A stretch of DNA of 64,000 bases from Mycobacterium lepromatosis (GCF_000975265.2 NZ_CP083405.1:1488001-1552000), one strand, 5' to 3'; counted from the first letter of the stretch, positions 49,653 to 60,177 are shown. A program made the numbers and translations. Notes: a model not told the origin generated them from the sequence alone.

Positions 49653-50591
49653 GTGACGCGTCCGCGATCCCCCATCGGGCCTGCCATGGCCGGTGCTGTC
49701 GACCTTTCCGGTCTGAAGCAGCGAGCTCGGCAGAAAGCTTCAACAAGTGGCCCCGCCAATCGAGCAACATCGGCAGCGCGCGGCGCCGGTGGCTCCGAAA
49801 ACACCTCGGTCACTGAGATCACCGAGGCCAATTTCGAAGATGACGTGCTGGTCCGGTCCCACGAAATACCGGTCGTTGTGCTGGTGTTGTCACCGCGCAG
49901 TGATGCGTGCGTAAAGCTGCTTGAGACACTGTCCGGCTTGGCGGCCGCCGACGACGGCACCTGGTCATTGGCGACAGTCAACGTCGACGCGGTGTCCAGG
50001 GTGGCGCAGATCTTTGGTGTTGATGCGATCCCGACTGTGGTCGCGTTAGCTGCTGGGCAGCCGCTGTCCAGCTTTCAGGGTGTGCAGCCCGTCGATAAGC
50101 TGCGTTCCTGGCTAGACTCGTTGCTGTCGGCGACAGCCGGTAAATTGAGAGGCCCAACTGGTGCTGAGGATTCTGCGGAAATTGATCCTGCTATTGCTCA
50201 AGCTCGTCAGCAATTGGAGGCCGGTGACTTCCTCGCTGCGAAGCAGTCATATCAAGCGATTTTGGATGCCAATCCGGCCAGTGTCGAAGCGAAGGCCGCG
50301 ATCCGGCAGATCGACTTCCTTAAGCGCGCAACTGCGCAACACCCCGACGCGGTTGCGGTAGCCGATGCTGCGCCGGGTGACATTGCGGCGGCGTTCGCGG
50401 CTGCCGACGTGCAAATCCTCAACCAAGATGTGACCGCGGCGTTCGAGCGCCTGATTACGTTAGTGTGCAGCACATCTGGAGATGAGCGCAGTTCTGTACG
50501 TACTCGGCTGATCGAGCTGTTTGAACTCTTCGATCCTGCTGATCCCAATGTCATCGTCGGTCGACGCAACCTTGCCAACGCTTTATACTGA
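49653..50591 (+). CDS. Thioredoxin-like protein with TPR-like C-terminus (Rv1324-like)
   Basis: A 312-residue protein. The thioredoxin-fold region spans residues of about 65-170 (VTEITEANFEDDVLV, then IFGVDAIPTVVALAAGQPL). The usual CXXC active site is absent: the aligned segment is SPRSDAC, so it cannot act as a normal disulfide oxidoreductase. The C-terminal half (ARQQLEAGDFLAAKQSYQAI and AFERLITLV) looks like tetratricopeptide helices, as in CnoX/YbbN chaperones. GTG 49653 is chosen by similarity; the open frame extends 34 codons upstream. Confidence 0.88.
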   Translation: MTRPRSPIGPAMAGAVDLSGLKQRARQKASTSGPANRATSAARGAGGSENTSVTEITEANFEDDVLVRSHEIPVVVLVLSPRSDACVKLLETLSGLAAADDGTWSLATVNVDAVSRVAQIFGVDAIPTVVALAAGQPLSSFQGVQPVDKLRSWLDSLLSATAGKLRGPTGAEDSAEIDPAIAQARQQLEAGDFLAAKQSYQAILDANPASVEAKAAIRQIDFLKRATAQHPDAVAVADAAPGDIAAAFAAADVQILNQDVTAAFERLITLVCSTSGDERSSVRTRLIELFELFDPADPNVIVGRRNLANALY

Positions 50592-50599
50592 AGAGTTGG

Positions 50600-51052
50600 G
50601 TCTTGTGTTACTGTATTCTAGCTACAATGCTGACATCGGCGGCACTGAAACCGCTGATGTAGCGTGGCTGTGCCACGGGTTGTCTGTAGCGTCTACGTCA
50701 CTGAGGTTACCGACCTCGGAGCCGTTGTACGCGATAGCATCGGCGTTCAATACTTCGTGCCAGCATCCGGCCGACGGCAGACCCAGTCAGTAGCCCTTGT
50801 GTTATGAACCAGCGAAATTGAACACACAAGCCAGTACCGAGCCGTCGTGGGAATATCGCAGAAAACTCAGTGCGTTGTTGGCGGAATCGTTGGCGTCGAT
50901 CCAGGGAATAACTCTCGGCGGTGGTTCTTGAATCCACAGAGCCGGGTGGCTGCGGTAGAGGCCGTTGAGGTCGTACAACGAGGCGCAGAATCCCTTTGGA
51001 GAAGCCGTTTTCGTCGAGTTGTAACCAATCTAGACTGCGCTGCTCCGGCCAA
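50600..51052 (-). pseudogene. glgB: 1,4-alpha-glucan branching enzyme, 3' fragment
   Basis: Only the C-terminal part remains on the minus strand. It reads [20 protein letters not shown], then after a shift [46 protein letters not shown] and [12 protein letters not shown] followed by a stop near 50617. This matches the end of GlgB (Rv1326c). Its 5' boundary at about 51050 abuts glgE sequence directly, so the first three quarters of glgB have been deleted. The enzyme would make alpha-1,6 branches in glycogen. Confidence 0.87.
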
Positions 51053-51545
51053 AAGATCGTTGGGCAATTCTGTCTCACCCTGGCCGGCATTCAACTTGAC
51101 AATCAGCGCATGCTGTCAGGTGTGCATCGGATCGCCTTAGCCATCGACTCGGAAGGTCCAAAATCCGACGCGGTCGAGGGTAAACTGACCGTGAAAAATG
51201 CAGGGTTTTTTTAATCCATTGTCATGTGAATTAGCAGCGGCTCGACTCATCGGGTCTGGGCGGGTGTGGCTGCAGGACTGGCTTGGGGCCTCGACCACAT
51301 TGATCCGGTGAGTTTTCGTCGCGAGCGGATAGCGTAACCCAAGATTGCGGGTAACCAGGGTGGCGAACGGCTTCGTGGCCTTCTCGCCATACCGTGGCGC
51401 TAACTGCGACCATTTCGCCGACTACGGCTTTGGCGGGGTGTATGCTGCAGGGAGATGACCGGACCGGTGCGACGTTATCGAGCTCGACCCGACCTGCGCA
51501 TTACCACTCCTTCTGCTTTGCGGCTTGCCCCGCACGAGGGCGACC
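51042..51545 (-). pseudogene. glgE: Maltosyltransferase GlgE, 5' fragment
   Basis: Minus-strand sequence from about 51545 reads GRVELDNVAPV, HPAKAVVGEMVAVSATVWRE and GHEAV, then in other frames LGLRYP, CIFHGQFTLDRVGFWTFRVD and LIVKLNAGQGETELPNDLLA. This is the N-terminal domain of GlgE (Rv1327c), the maltose-1-phosphate transferase of the trehalose-to-glucan route. It stops at about 51045 where glgB sequence takes over. The catalytic GH13 domain is gone. Confidence 0.87.
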
Positions 51546-51689
51546 CACTATAATTCTTTCGCGGAATACCCTATTAGCTAGCCGATATTCACCTTAGTTA
51601 CTAGTCACACTCTTGCGGATGAACGGTTGCTAAGTAGCCATGCGTCCACCAGAATCCTAAGTAATTCCTAAGTAAAAATGTAGTGGATT

Positions 51690-52297
51690 GTGAACGCTCC
51701 TCGCTACTTTACCGTTTGTGCTTACTTTCGGACTGCCTCGCGACGCTAGAACGGCTATCAACCAACATGCGGTGGTCGTAGGACAAGCCGACGCAAGGTC
51801 TATTCGCGACATTCAACCATGGCCCACATGGGTCTGCGGCTGGCGCAACGGGCCAACGGCATCTTGCTTGCTGCATGGGGCCGGGTGAGCCGGGCCATGT
51901 TCAGCGAGTTGTGGTGCGGATTTGACCACGATGAGGTGGCCCTATCGGGTCGATCACCAATGGCGTGCATGCACGCGCCCGCGCTACGCCACAATGGTTG
52001 CAGCTGGGGAGTGAACTGGCCAGGTCGGATTCGTTTAGTGACTCCGGCGTTTGGCTACGATTGCAACAGGTCGATCCGGGCCATTTGTGGTGAATCCGCT
52101 CGCAACTGATTAATGACATCCGGGCGCGCCTGCGTCGCTCCTGGTGAGAACGCGGTGCGTCGGAAGCCGAACTGGGCTGGATCGGGGCGGCATTTGATCC
52201 GAGTGTGCTGACCGTTGATTTCGCCCGCCGAGTTCATACGTATAAGTGCCTCACCGTTATGCTGCGTGATCCGGCCAGCCTAGCAGGTGCTGTCCTC
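51690..52297 (+). pseudogene. glgP: Glycogen phosphorylase with internal deletion
   Basis: It starts at GTG 51690 with APRYFTVCAYF, then STNMRWS, a stop, and DKPTQGLFA, matching the first ~40 residues of GlgP (Rv1328). Directly after (51811) comes MAHMGLRLAQRANG, which belongs more than 300 residues further on. Then follow VSRAMFSELWCGFDHDEV, TPQWLQLGSELA, LQQVDPGHLW, EAELGWIGAAFDPSVLTVDF and HTYKCLTVMLRDPASLAG. Sequence ends near 52297, so the C-terminal third is also missing. Confidence 0.9.
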
Positions 52298-52309
52298 TGG
52301 TGGAATTCC

Positions 52310-53640
52310 AGAAATCTTACTACACTACCCTCCAGCCGGGTCGCGAGGTAGGCGCAGCCGCCGATACCATCCTGCTGCTAATCGTCATCATGCGCATCAG
52401 GGTGTCGCCGGTGTTTGGCATTTGCAGTGTGCTGGAAGCGAGGTCGTCAGCGCTGTCCGGCCGATTTACCCGGCTTTCCTCGCCCACCAACGCGGCTAAC
52501 GGCAGGCTTTCTAGTACGGGCACGGTGTAGTGGGAGATCAATCTGTTAGGCAGGAAGTACTCGTAGATATGGACTTCTATCGCAGTCGTGTCTATGCCCG
52601 TGGTGACAAGGGCTGTGATCATCGCTCCCATGCTGATATCGACTGAGCCGGGTCAACCGGCAGCCCAGCTGCCTCCAGCTCCTCCAACATTCCCAGGTGG
52701 GCGAATCCGCGTGCCCCACCACAGCTGAGAGCCAGTCCAATTAAGCGACTCACGATGTGTGCGGCGAGTGGGTGAAGGTTGGCCGGTCGCGTTTTCAGGG
52801 CGAACCGCATGCATCAACTACAGCGTGATCACCTCCTCCCAACTGCGGCGGTGTTCACGTTTAGGCGTGTGGGCCTGCCAACATAAGGTTAGGTGCCAAC
52901 CCGCACGCGTTGGTAGCAGAGTTAACGGTGGTGCCGGGCCGGCAACCATAAGCACGACGCGGTCGGCTATGCGCAAGCACAAATCGGCAAAAGCCTGCGT
53001 CGCCGGATGTTAGCCTTCAGTGCCATTTTGTCCGCAGCAAACTCAGCGTTTTCCAGCCCGTCGCGGTCGACGCAGCCGGGGTTCATCGCGCGTAGCCGCC
53101 CGCGACAGCGCGGCTACCAATCGATGGCTACTATCGACTCGGCTGCTTGAGTGTAGCTACTTACAACCGCGACGACCACTTCCGGTGCAGACAAAGACGG
53201 CACCTCCTGTGGTGGTGCCGGATGCAGCCGGGTGGTCATCATCCTGACTAGCGCTTCGAACACGCTCGAGTCGGCGATTTTTTCCGCCATCGCCCAGGCG
53301 CATCAGGGTGTAGTCGCGCACAGCGCGAATTGATGCGGATCGGGGCGTGTCGATCAGCAATCCACGCTCGCCGACGACCTCGCCTCGGCCCAGCTCCTGG
53401 ACGATGACGTCGTTCTGGACCACTTGCAGACGGCTGTGACGCAGCACGTGCAGACAGTCAGGTATCCCCACCTGGTGGAACAGGTACGCGTCTACCTCGA
53501 GCTCAACTTGCTCGGCGCGGTCCTGCAGTTTGGCCAGGGGAAACTGCATCCAACCCGGCAAAGAGCGGCAGAGCTGCCAGCAGATCGAGCTCGTGGGAAG
53601 CGGTCGATCGATGTTGGGTGGGCGCGAATTGTGACGGAAT
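52310..53640 (-). pseudogene. Patatin-like phospholipase with cNMP-binding domain, remnant
   Basis: Minus-strand order: ELDLLAALPLFAGLDAV, AYLFHQVGIPDCLHVL, ELGRGEVVGERGLLIDTPRS and ASIRAVRDYTLMRLG (cyclic-nucleotide-binding fold, about 53270-53600). A linker with IADRVVLMVAGPAPP follows. The patatin segment reads LIGLALSCGGARGFAHLGML (the oxyanion glycine motif, 52700-52760). VPVLESLPLAALV and a C-terminal part end near 52310. The GXSXG nucleophile region is damaged by a frameshift. It resembles the NTE-like Rv2565 family. M. tuberculosis has no such gene at this locus as far as I recall. Confidence 0.82.
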
Positions 53641-55275
53641 ACGTTCGGTGAACACCAGCGACGCCCCCGGCACGTCCGATATCTTGCTATAGCGACAGTG
53701 TGCCGAACAGGGAGGTTGCCGCATTGGCAGTGAACTCTTGACCATGTTGGAATCGGCGTCGTTGTAGCCCTAAACACAGCCCTTGTTGGGGTAGCCTGCT
53801 TGCGCCTGACCTCGGCGGCAAACCGGGCGGTCCGCATCGACGAAAATAGCCTTAGAGTACGCCCCGCCGGCAGTGGTGATGCGTTCGGCGATTTCAGTCA
53901 ACTACTCGGCCGAGTCGGTGCCGTCGCGTCCCGGAAGTGCGAGATGGGGAGCGACGTAGAGGATGCCCGCTTTGGTGTGGTGGGTACGGCGATCCGACGT
54001 CGAGACCGTGCCACTTCAGGTTGTGCGCCTTCGCCGCATCGCTGCGCGGTTGGTATCGTCGCCGGGCTAGGTGGGTCGTCGGCGCTTTCTTCTGATCCGG
54101 CCAGAACTCATGCCGTGGCTATTGCGTCAAAGGACCCCCACTGTCGGCGTCGCCGATGTGAACTACAGAGGTTGTTGGCCAGGCGAACACCTGGTTGCGC
54201 AGCGAGCTGGCTACCCACAGCGGCGCCACCCTGCAGCACCGGACGCTGCACACCCCGATTGTTCTCGTGATCCAGCCAGATTCCGTCGGTGCGATCGGGG
54301 ATAGCGGGTGCAAAAGACGTCAGGATTTGTGATGCGGTATCGTGGCTTTCGTTTGGTGCCGCAACTGTTTCGGCGTTTCGGCGCACACTGACACGGCCGC
54401 AGCGGGGCTGGTGTGGATGACTGACTGTGCCTCATTGGCCGCGTCGCGCAGGGTGGTCAGGTAGGTTGTGGTCGATGTGGTTACTTGGGTGTCATGGATC
54501 ACGTCGGCCAAGACGGCTGTTGTCGTCTCTAACTGTTGGGTCAGTTCGGGATAGACCAATCGGGTGGTTCGCCGCGTGGTAAACGCCGAGAGCAGCCGAT
54601 ACCTACCTGGTCCGCCAATGGGTTTCGTGTGCTTCGTCGATCGCCATTAGCGCGTGGTTGATGACCCCGATATCGACAGCGGTACGGTCACGTACTCGTT
54701 CGGAGAAGCACTCCAAGTTCAACGGTCAGTGGGCCACACCCAGGCATTCTCGTGCTAAAACGTTGACTTGTTACCACGGGCGGTTGTCGACATCCATGCG
54801 GTCAGCCGCTGTATGTCCCGGCGCAAAGCGGTGGCTACCGTCGGTTTGAACAGTTCTTCCTGTGACCGTTACTCCTCGATGTCTGGCTGACCTGCGACAC
54901 TCCCATGGATTTGGTTCAGGCGCAAGTATCCCGTAGGACTGTGAATAATGCGAACTGCGGCCGGTGGGGTAGCGCGTCAGCGAGCGAATCGGCCAGTTGC
55001 GCCAGGTCACGATCGACGAGTCGACGCTGCAATGAGATCGTCACTGTCGAGACGACGACCGCGGTGTCATCGCTGACGGTGCGAATTATCGCAGGAATTC
55101 AGTAGGCCAACGACTTGCCGGTGCCGGCCTGCACGACGAGAGGTGCTCGCTGTTTTCTAAGGTTTACGCGATTGCGATGGCCAGATCGAGTTGGCCGTTT
55201 CGGTGTCTGCCAGCGATTGCGACCACCAAGCTGGCCAGCAGCTCGGGTACCGAAAGGTTTGACACTGGCTTAGGC
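53590..55275 (-). pseudogene. dinG: ATP-dependent helicase DinG-like remnant, 3' end lost
   Basis: Minus-strand fragments in many frames follow DinG (Rv1329c). They are SVPELLASLVVAIAG near 55270, IPAIIRTVSDDTAVVVSTVT, RDLAQLADSL, VVNHALMAIDEAHE, DTASQILTSFAPAIPDRTD (54108-54386), SFDAIATAW, LFSSMRTARFAAE and VPGASLVFTERIPSQF. The last segment normally precedes about 100 more residues, but here the patatin gene begins within 20 codons. The intact enzyme would be an iron-sulfur XPD-type DNA helicase. Confidence 0.88.
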
Positions 55276-55279
55276 TGAG

Positions 55280-56485
55280 ATCTGCCGCGTCGGGATCGCC
55301 GTACGCCAATTTCAGCCCCTCCCACAGCAGGCTGTGCAGCCTGGGTACCATAAGCTTGCGCGCCGCGGCCAGATGCGCCGCCATTGGTGTCAGCGACGAC
55401 GTGCTTGGCTCGGGCCAGATGGAATGGTCGACATCCGGCACGGTTCGGTGCTGGTGGGTGCGCGTCCCGCTGGATAGACGACTTCCGCGGTTATGGTTCC
55501 GCTGGCACGGGACACGTAGCGCCTCGAGTGCGGCCCCTGTGGGATTCCTTGTGGCTACTGCATTTCTGTACCGGCATGCTGCGTCCATTTCGACCGCTTT
55601 GTATATTATGTCTGCGCACTTGACAGGTCAGCACCGCCAGCGTGTCGGAATCGATGTGGATCACGCCCACCGTCGGGACCAGCAGCGACCACTGCATTGG
55701 CCATGCCGGTCGTTACGTAGTAGGTGTCCACCAGTAGCGCGGTGTCAATGCCCAACGCGTCGACCTGGGCGTGAAATGTGGCGAGTTCCGTCAATTCGGG
55801 TGGAGCGTCTTTGTGACTGTGCGACATCGTGAATGCGTTGGCGGCGATGTTGTCTGTCGGTAGCCCGTAGCGTCGCTGGGACTCGAGGTTCAATGTCGCG
55901 GATAAAGCCGACGATATCGGCAGCGCGGGCCGCCGCGACCGCGGCGTGCTCGTGGGTATGTCGCGATCCCATCTCAATCAGCGGGCGTTCTCCGGAGGTA
56001 CTGACCATGTGACAGCCGCAAATGCGATCGCGCTGTTGTGGTTGAAGATTGATAACACCGGTGTTTCGATCATCACGCACTCGGCGCAGGTTCCGAGCAC
56101 CGATAGGTATGGGTGACCCGGGAAAGTTAGAGTTCGCCCTTGGCGTACCCGTTGATGTCGCTGATGAACCGGGAATCGCGTAGATAGTTCAATGTGTCGG
56201 GGTCGAGGAATAAGGCCAGCCACTGGCAGGCTTCGTTGAACCTCGACTGTGGCAAGGCTTCTAGCAATCGACCGGTTTCAGTAGTCACCCTTTAACGGCG
56301 ACTATCTGGGAGTCAGCTAGGCGAACGCTTCGGATGTGGTCCGGCTGGTGAGTGGTGCCGTCGTGTAATGCCGCCTGGTCAAGGTAGTCCATCTTGTATT
56401 TGTCGGTCAGCAGCCCGTCTAAGACCGAAGTCGTTCATCCCGTAACGGTAACGGCTGTCAGCGCAGGCTCGGTATCGTGTAGGTC
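55280..56485 (-). pseudogene. pncB: Nicotinate phosphoribosyltransferase remnant
   Basis: Minus-strand pieces cover the enzyme: LLTDKYKMDYLDQAALHDGT near the start, GRLLEALPQSRFNEACQWLA, RDSRFISDINGYAKGEL, then PLIEMGSRHTHEHAAVAAAR (active-site region), LNLESQRRYGLPTDNIAANA, DTALLVDTYYVTTGMANAV, RASGTITAEVVYPAGRAPTS and a C-terminal RKLMVPRLHSLLWEGLKLAY. Multiple frameshifts and stops. It would salvage nicotinic acid into NAD; the M. tuberculosis counterpart is Rv1330c (pncB1). Confidence 0.9.
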
Positions 56486-56803
56486 ATGGTTGTTACGTTA
56501 GCTCCGATAGAGCCGAAGGTGAAGCCGAACACAACCTGGCAACACGAGTCCGCTCCAGTAGACATATCGGCCTGTCTATGGGTCACGATTGTGTGGGATG
56601 ACCCCGTCAACTTGATGACGTACGTGACGTATGTGTTTCAGAAATTGTTCGGCTACAGCGAGCCTCATGCCACCAAGCTTATGTTGCAGGTTCATAATGA
56701 AGGTAAGGCAGTGGTGTCGGTGGGCAGTCGGGAGTCCATGGAAGTTGACGTGTCCAAGCTGCATGCCGCCGGTTTGTGGGCGACGATGCAGCAGGACCGG
56801 TGA
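56486..56803 (+). CDS. clpS: ATP-dependent Clp protease adaptor ClpS
   Basis: A 105-residue adaptor that delivers N-degron substrates to ClpC/ClpP. The conserved core is [20 protein letters not shown] and [20 protein letters not shown], followed by [20 protein letters not shown]. The Asp-Asp-Pro-Val-Asn motif binds the substrate N-terminus. ATG 56486 follows a GTGTAGGTC leader directly adjacent to the divergent pncB remnant. Confidence 0.95.
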   Translation: MVVTLAPIEPKVKPNTTWQHESAPVDISACLWVTIVWDDPVNLMTYVTYVFQKLFGYSEPHATKLMLQVHNEGKAVVSVGSRESMEVDVSKLHAAGLWATMQQDR

Positions 56804-56830
56804 GGGCCGAAGGTATATTCAGGATCGTCC

Positions 56831-57418
56831 GTGCGCAAATGGAAGCGTGTTGAGACTGACAACGGTCCCCGTTTTCGGTCCGCCGTGGCGCCGCACGAGG
56901 CTGCCCTGCTTAAGCACCTGGTCGGCGCGATGCTCGGTTTGCTCAACGAGCGCGAATCTTCCTCGCCTCCAGACGAACTCGAGTTAATAACCGGTATTAA
57001 AACCGGGAATACGCAGCGACCGGGGGATCCGACGCTGCGTCGGCTGCTGCCAGACTTCTACATGCCGGACGGCAAGGATCAGTTAGATCCCGCAGCTCTC
57101 GATGCTGTCAATAGCCTGAACGCCGCGTTGCGCAGTCTGCACGAACCGGAGATCGTCGATGCCAAACGCTCTGCTGCACAGCAGTTGTTGGATACGCTTC
57201 CGGAAAGTGGTGGTCGGCTGGAACTAACTGAAGAAAGTGCGAACGCCTGGATTGCTGCTTTTAACGACCTTCGACTGGCACTGGGTGTCCTGCTTAAGAT
57301 TGACCGGCCGGCACCCGAACGGGTGCCGGCCGGTCATCCTCTATCCGTGCACTTCGAAGTCTACCAGTGGCTGACGATGTTGCAGGAATACCTGGTCTTG
57401 GCGCTGATGGCGACCTGA
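56831..57418 (+). CDS. aosR: Oxidative-stress regulator AosR (DUF2017, Rv1332-like)
   Basis: A 195-residue DUF2017 protein starting at GTG 56831 (MRKWKRVETDNGPRFRSAVA). In M. tuberculosis the homologue is described as a redox-sensitive partner of SigH that induces the mec-cysO-cysM genes. Conserved helical segments are HEAALLKHLVGAMLGLLNER and FEVYQWLTMLQEYLVLALM. Nothing in the frame looks damaged, although its described targets downstream are all pseudogenes. A 16-bp perfect hairpin (57301-57336) lies inside the coding sequence near the 3' end. Confidence 0.88.
   Translation: MRKWKRVETDNGPRFRSAVAPHEAALLKHLVGAMLGLLNERESSSPPDELELITGIKTGNTQRPGDPTLRRLLPDFYMPDGKDQLDPAALDAVNSLNAALRSLHEPEIVDAKRSAAQQLLDTLPESGGRLELTEESANAWIAAFNDLRLALGVLLKIDRPAPERVPAGHPLSVHFEVYQWLTMLQEYLVLALMAT
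57301..57336 (+). repeat. Perfect 16-bp hairpin within aosR
   Basis: TGACCGGCCGGCACCC (57301-57316) and GGGTGCCGGCCGGTCA (57321-57336) pair exactly around GAAC. It encodes the segment around RPAPERVPAG. No T-tract follows, so it is not a classic terminator. Confidence 0.9.
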
Positions 57419-57438
57419 TGATCTTGATGGCAGCGCCG

Positions 57439-58506
57439 ATGAACTCCATCACCGACATTTCGGGTATCCAGGTTGGCCACTACCACAGGCGTGATCCTGA
57501 CGCGTCCCTTGGTGCGGGCTGGGCGTGCGGTGTGACTGTCGTGCTAACACCGCCCGGGACGGTTGGCGCGGTCGATTGCCGGGGTGGGGCGCCGGGCACC
57601 CGGGAGACCGATCTGCTTGATCCGGCTAACAGTGTACGGTTCGTTGATGCGGTGCTGCTAGCCGGCGGTAGTGCCTACGGTCTGGCGGCTGCCGACGGCG
57701 TCATGCGCTGGCTGGAGGAACACGAGCGCGGCGTGGTGATGCACGGCGGAGTGGTGCCCATCGTGCCGGGTGCGGTGATTTTCGATTTGTCAGTTGGCGG
57801 CTTTCACTGCCGACCGACGGCAGAATTTGGCTATTTGGCCTGTCAAGCCGCCTGCGATGCCGCTGTTGGTGGCCAAGGTGCCGCCGTGGCTGTCGGGACG
57901 GTGGGTGCTGGAGTGGGGGCGTGCGCTGGCGTGCTCAAGGGCGGCGTCGGCACCGCGTCGATCACACTGGAGTCGGGGCCGACGGTGGGCGCGGTGGTCG
58001 TGGTGAACTCCGTGGGCAATGTCGTCGACCGCGCTACTGGTCTGCCCTGGATGACGGACCTGATCGACGAGTTCGATCTACGGCCACCTTCGCCTGAGCA
58101 GGTCGCCGGGTTTGCGCAGCTAAACTCCCCGTTGAGCGCGCTGAACACGACGATCGGAGTGGTAGCGACTGATGCCACGCTGAGTCCGGCGGCGTGTCGG
58201 CGTGTCGCAATAGCCGCTCAGGACGGTCTGGCCCGAACTATCCGTCCGGCGCACACTGCGCTGGACGGCGACACGGTGTTCGCACTCGCCACCGGAGCGG
58301 TCGATGCCGCAGCGACAGCTGATGTACCCATCGCGATGTCGCCGGAGGCGGGCCTGATCACTGCGGTCGGCGCGGCTGCGGACGACTGTTTGGCTCGTGC
58401 GGTGCTGGTTGCGGTGCTGGCCGCCGAGTCGGTCGCTGGAATACCGACTTACTGCGACATGTTTCCCGGAGCGTTCGGGACCACAAGCGCAGGGAGCAAT
58501 CGTTGA
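57439..58506 (+). CDS. P1-family (DmpA-like) aminopeptidase, Rv1333-like
   Basis: A 355-residue protein of peptidase family S58. These proteins self-cleave before a Ser/Thr that becomes the N-terminal nucleophile. The likely site is within SALNTTIGVVATDATLS near residue 240. N-terminal landmarks are GAVDCRGGAPGTRETDLLDP and LLAGGSAYGLAAADGVMRWL. I chose ATG 57439 (MNSITDISG) by similarity. In-frame ATGs at 57427 and 57418 exist, the latter overlapping the aosR stop (TGATG) and suggesting coupling. Substrate not known. Confidence 0.88.
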   Translation: MNSITDISGIQVGHYHRRDPDASLGAGWACGVTVVLTPPGTVGAVDCRGGAPGTRETDLLDPANSVRFVDAVLLAGGSAYGLAAADGVMRWLEEHERGVVMHGGVVPIVPGAVIFDLSVGGFHCRPTAEFGYLACQAACDAAVGGQGAAVAVGTVGAGVGACAGVLKGGVGTASITLESGPTVGAVVVVNSVGNVVDRATGLPWMTDLIDEFDLRPPSPEQVAGFAQLNSPLSALNTTIGVVATDATLSPAACRRVAIAAQDGLARTIRPAHTALDGDTVFALATGAVDAAATADVPIAMSPEAGLITAVGAAADDCLARAVLVAVLAAESVAGIPTYCDMFPGAFGTTSAGSNR

Positions 58507-58955
58507 CGTGGTGGTGATTCGTGTTGAACTGTGGAGGCGATGGTGAATCTACGGGCGTCGCGACCATCCTGACGAAGGAAGTGTGTGGTGTGCTGGCCGG
58601 TCTCGAGGGTTTCGATTGCCCCAAGCGCCACATCTCAATGGTAAACGCTGGACGGTCGCCAACACTCTACTGATTTTACGCGCAATAGCGGCTCCACGTG
58701 TGGAGGTCGATGGAGGACGCAGGTGAGGTTGCCGTCGTCTCTATGGCTATCTATCACTCGCATATTGAGATCTAGGGGTATCCCAGCCGTACGGATGTGA
58801 ACCTCGCCGCTGAACCCGGACGTACACTACGTAACTAGTAGTCCACCTGCCCCCAGACCGTTGCGAGCTGCCAAGCTCCGGTGCCGCTGTCGCCGACGGG
58901 GCCGTCATTATGCGTACAGAAAGTACTGAATAGACTCCAAAAAGGTTCTCCAAGA
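58507..58955 (+). pseudogene. mec: CysO-cysteine peptidase remnant
   Basis: From about 58507 the sequence reads VIRVELVEAMVNLRA, DHPDEACGVLAGLEGFD, CPKRHISMVNAGRSPTLY, SMEDAGEVAVVSM and AIYHSHIEI in shifting frames. This matches the JAMM metalloprotease Mec (Rv1334), whose zinc motif HSH is preserved in YHSH. Further on PSRTDVNLAAEPG is recognisable. Frameshifts and stops inactivate it. The enzyme would release cysteine from the CysO carrier. Confidence 0.8.
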
Positions 58956-58973
58956 GTCCGAGAAAGGCCTGTA

Positions 58974-59144
58974 ATGAGCGTCACTGTATTTTATCTCGAC
59001 TACCCTGCAGCCCCACACCGGTGTCCAGAAGTGCGTATCTTGATGTCAACGACGAGAACGTGCGGTTTTTCGGCGGCTTGTACACTGTGGTAGCCGACGG
59101 CGATTCGGTCACCGTCTTGGTCTTGCTCGTAGTGGCAGGTGGGT

Positions 59145-59146
<2 letters not shown>
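58974..59146 (+). pseudogene. cysO: Sulfur-carrier protein CysO remnant with internal deletion
   Basis: It starts MSVTVFYLDYPAAPHRCPE and, after a shift, continues YLDVNDENVRFFGGLYTVVA and DGDSVTVLVLLVVAGG before TGA 59144-59146. This is the ubiquitin-like CysO (Rv1335). The C-terminal diglycine that would carry the thiocarboxylate is still encoded. It is about 58 codons long instead of about 93, so some 35 codons were lost from the middle as well as a frame break. Confidence 0.8.
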
Positions 59147-60177
<1,031 letters not shown>

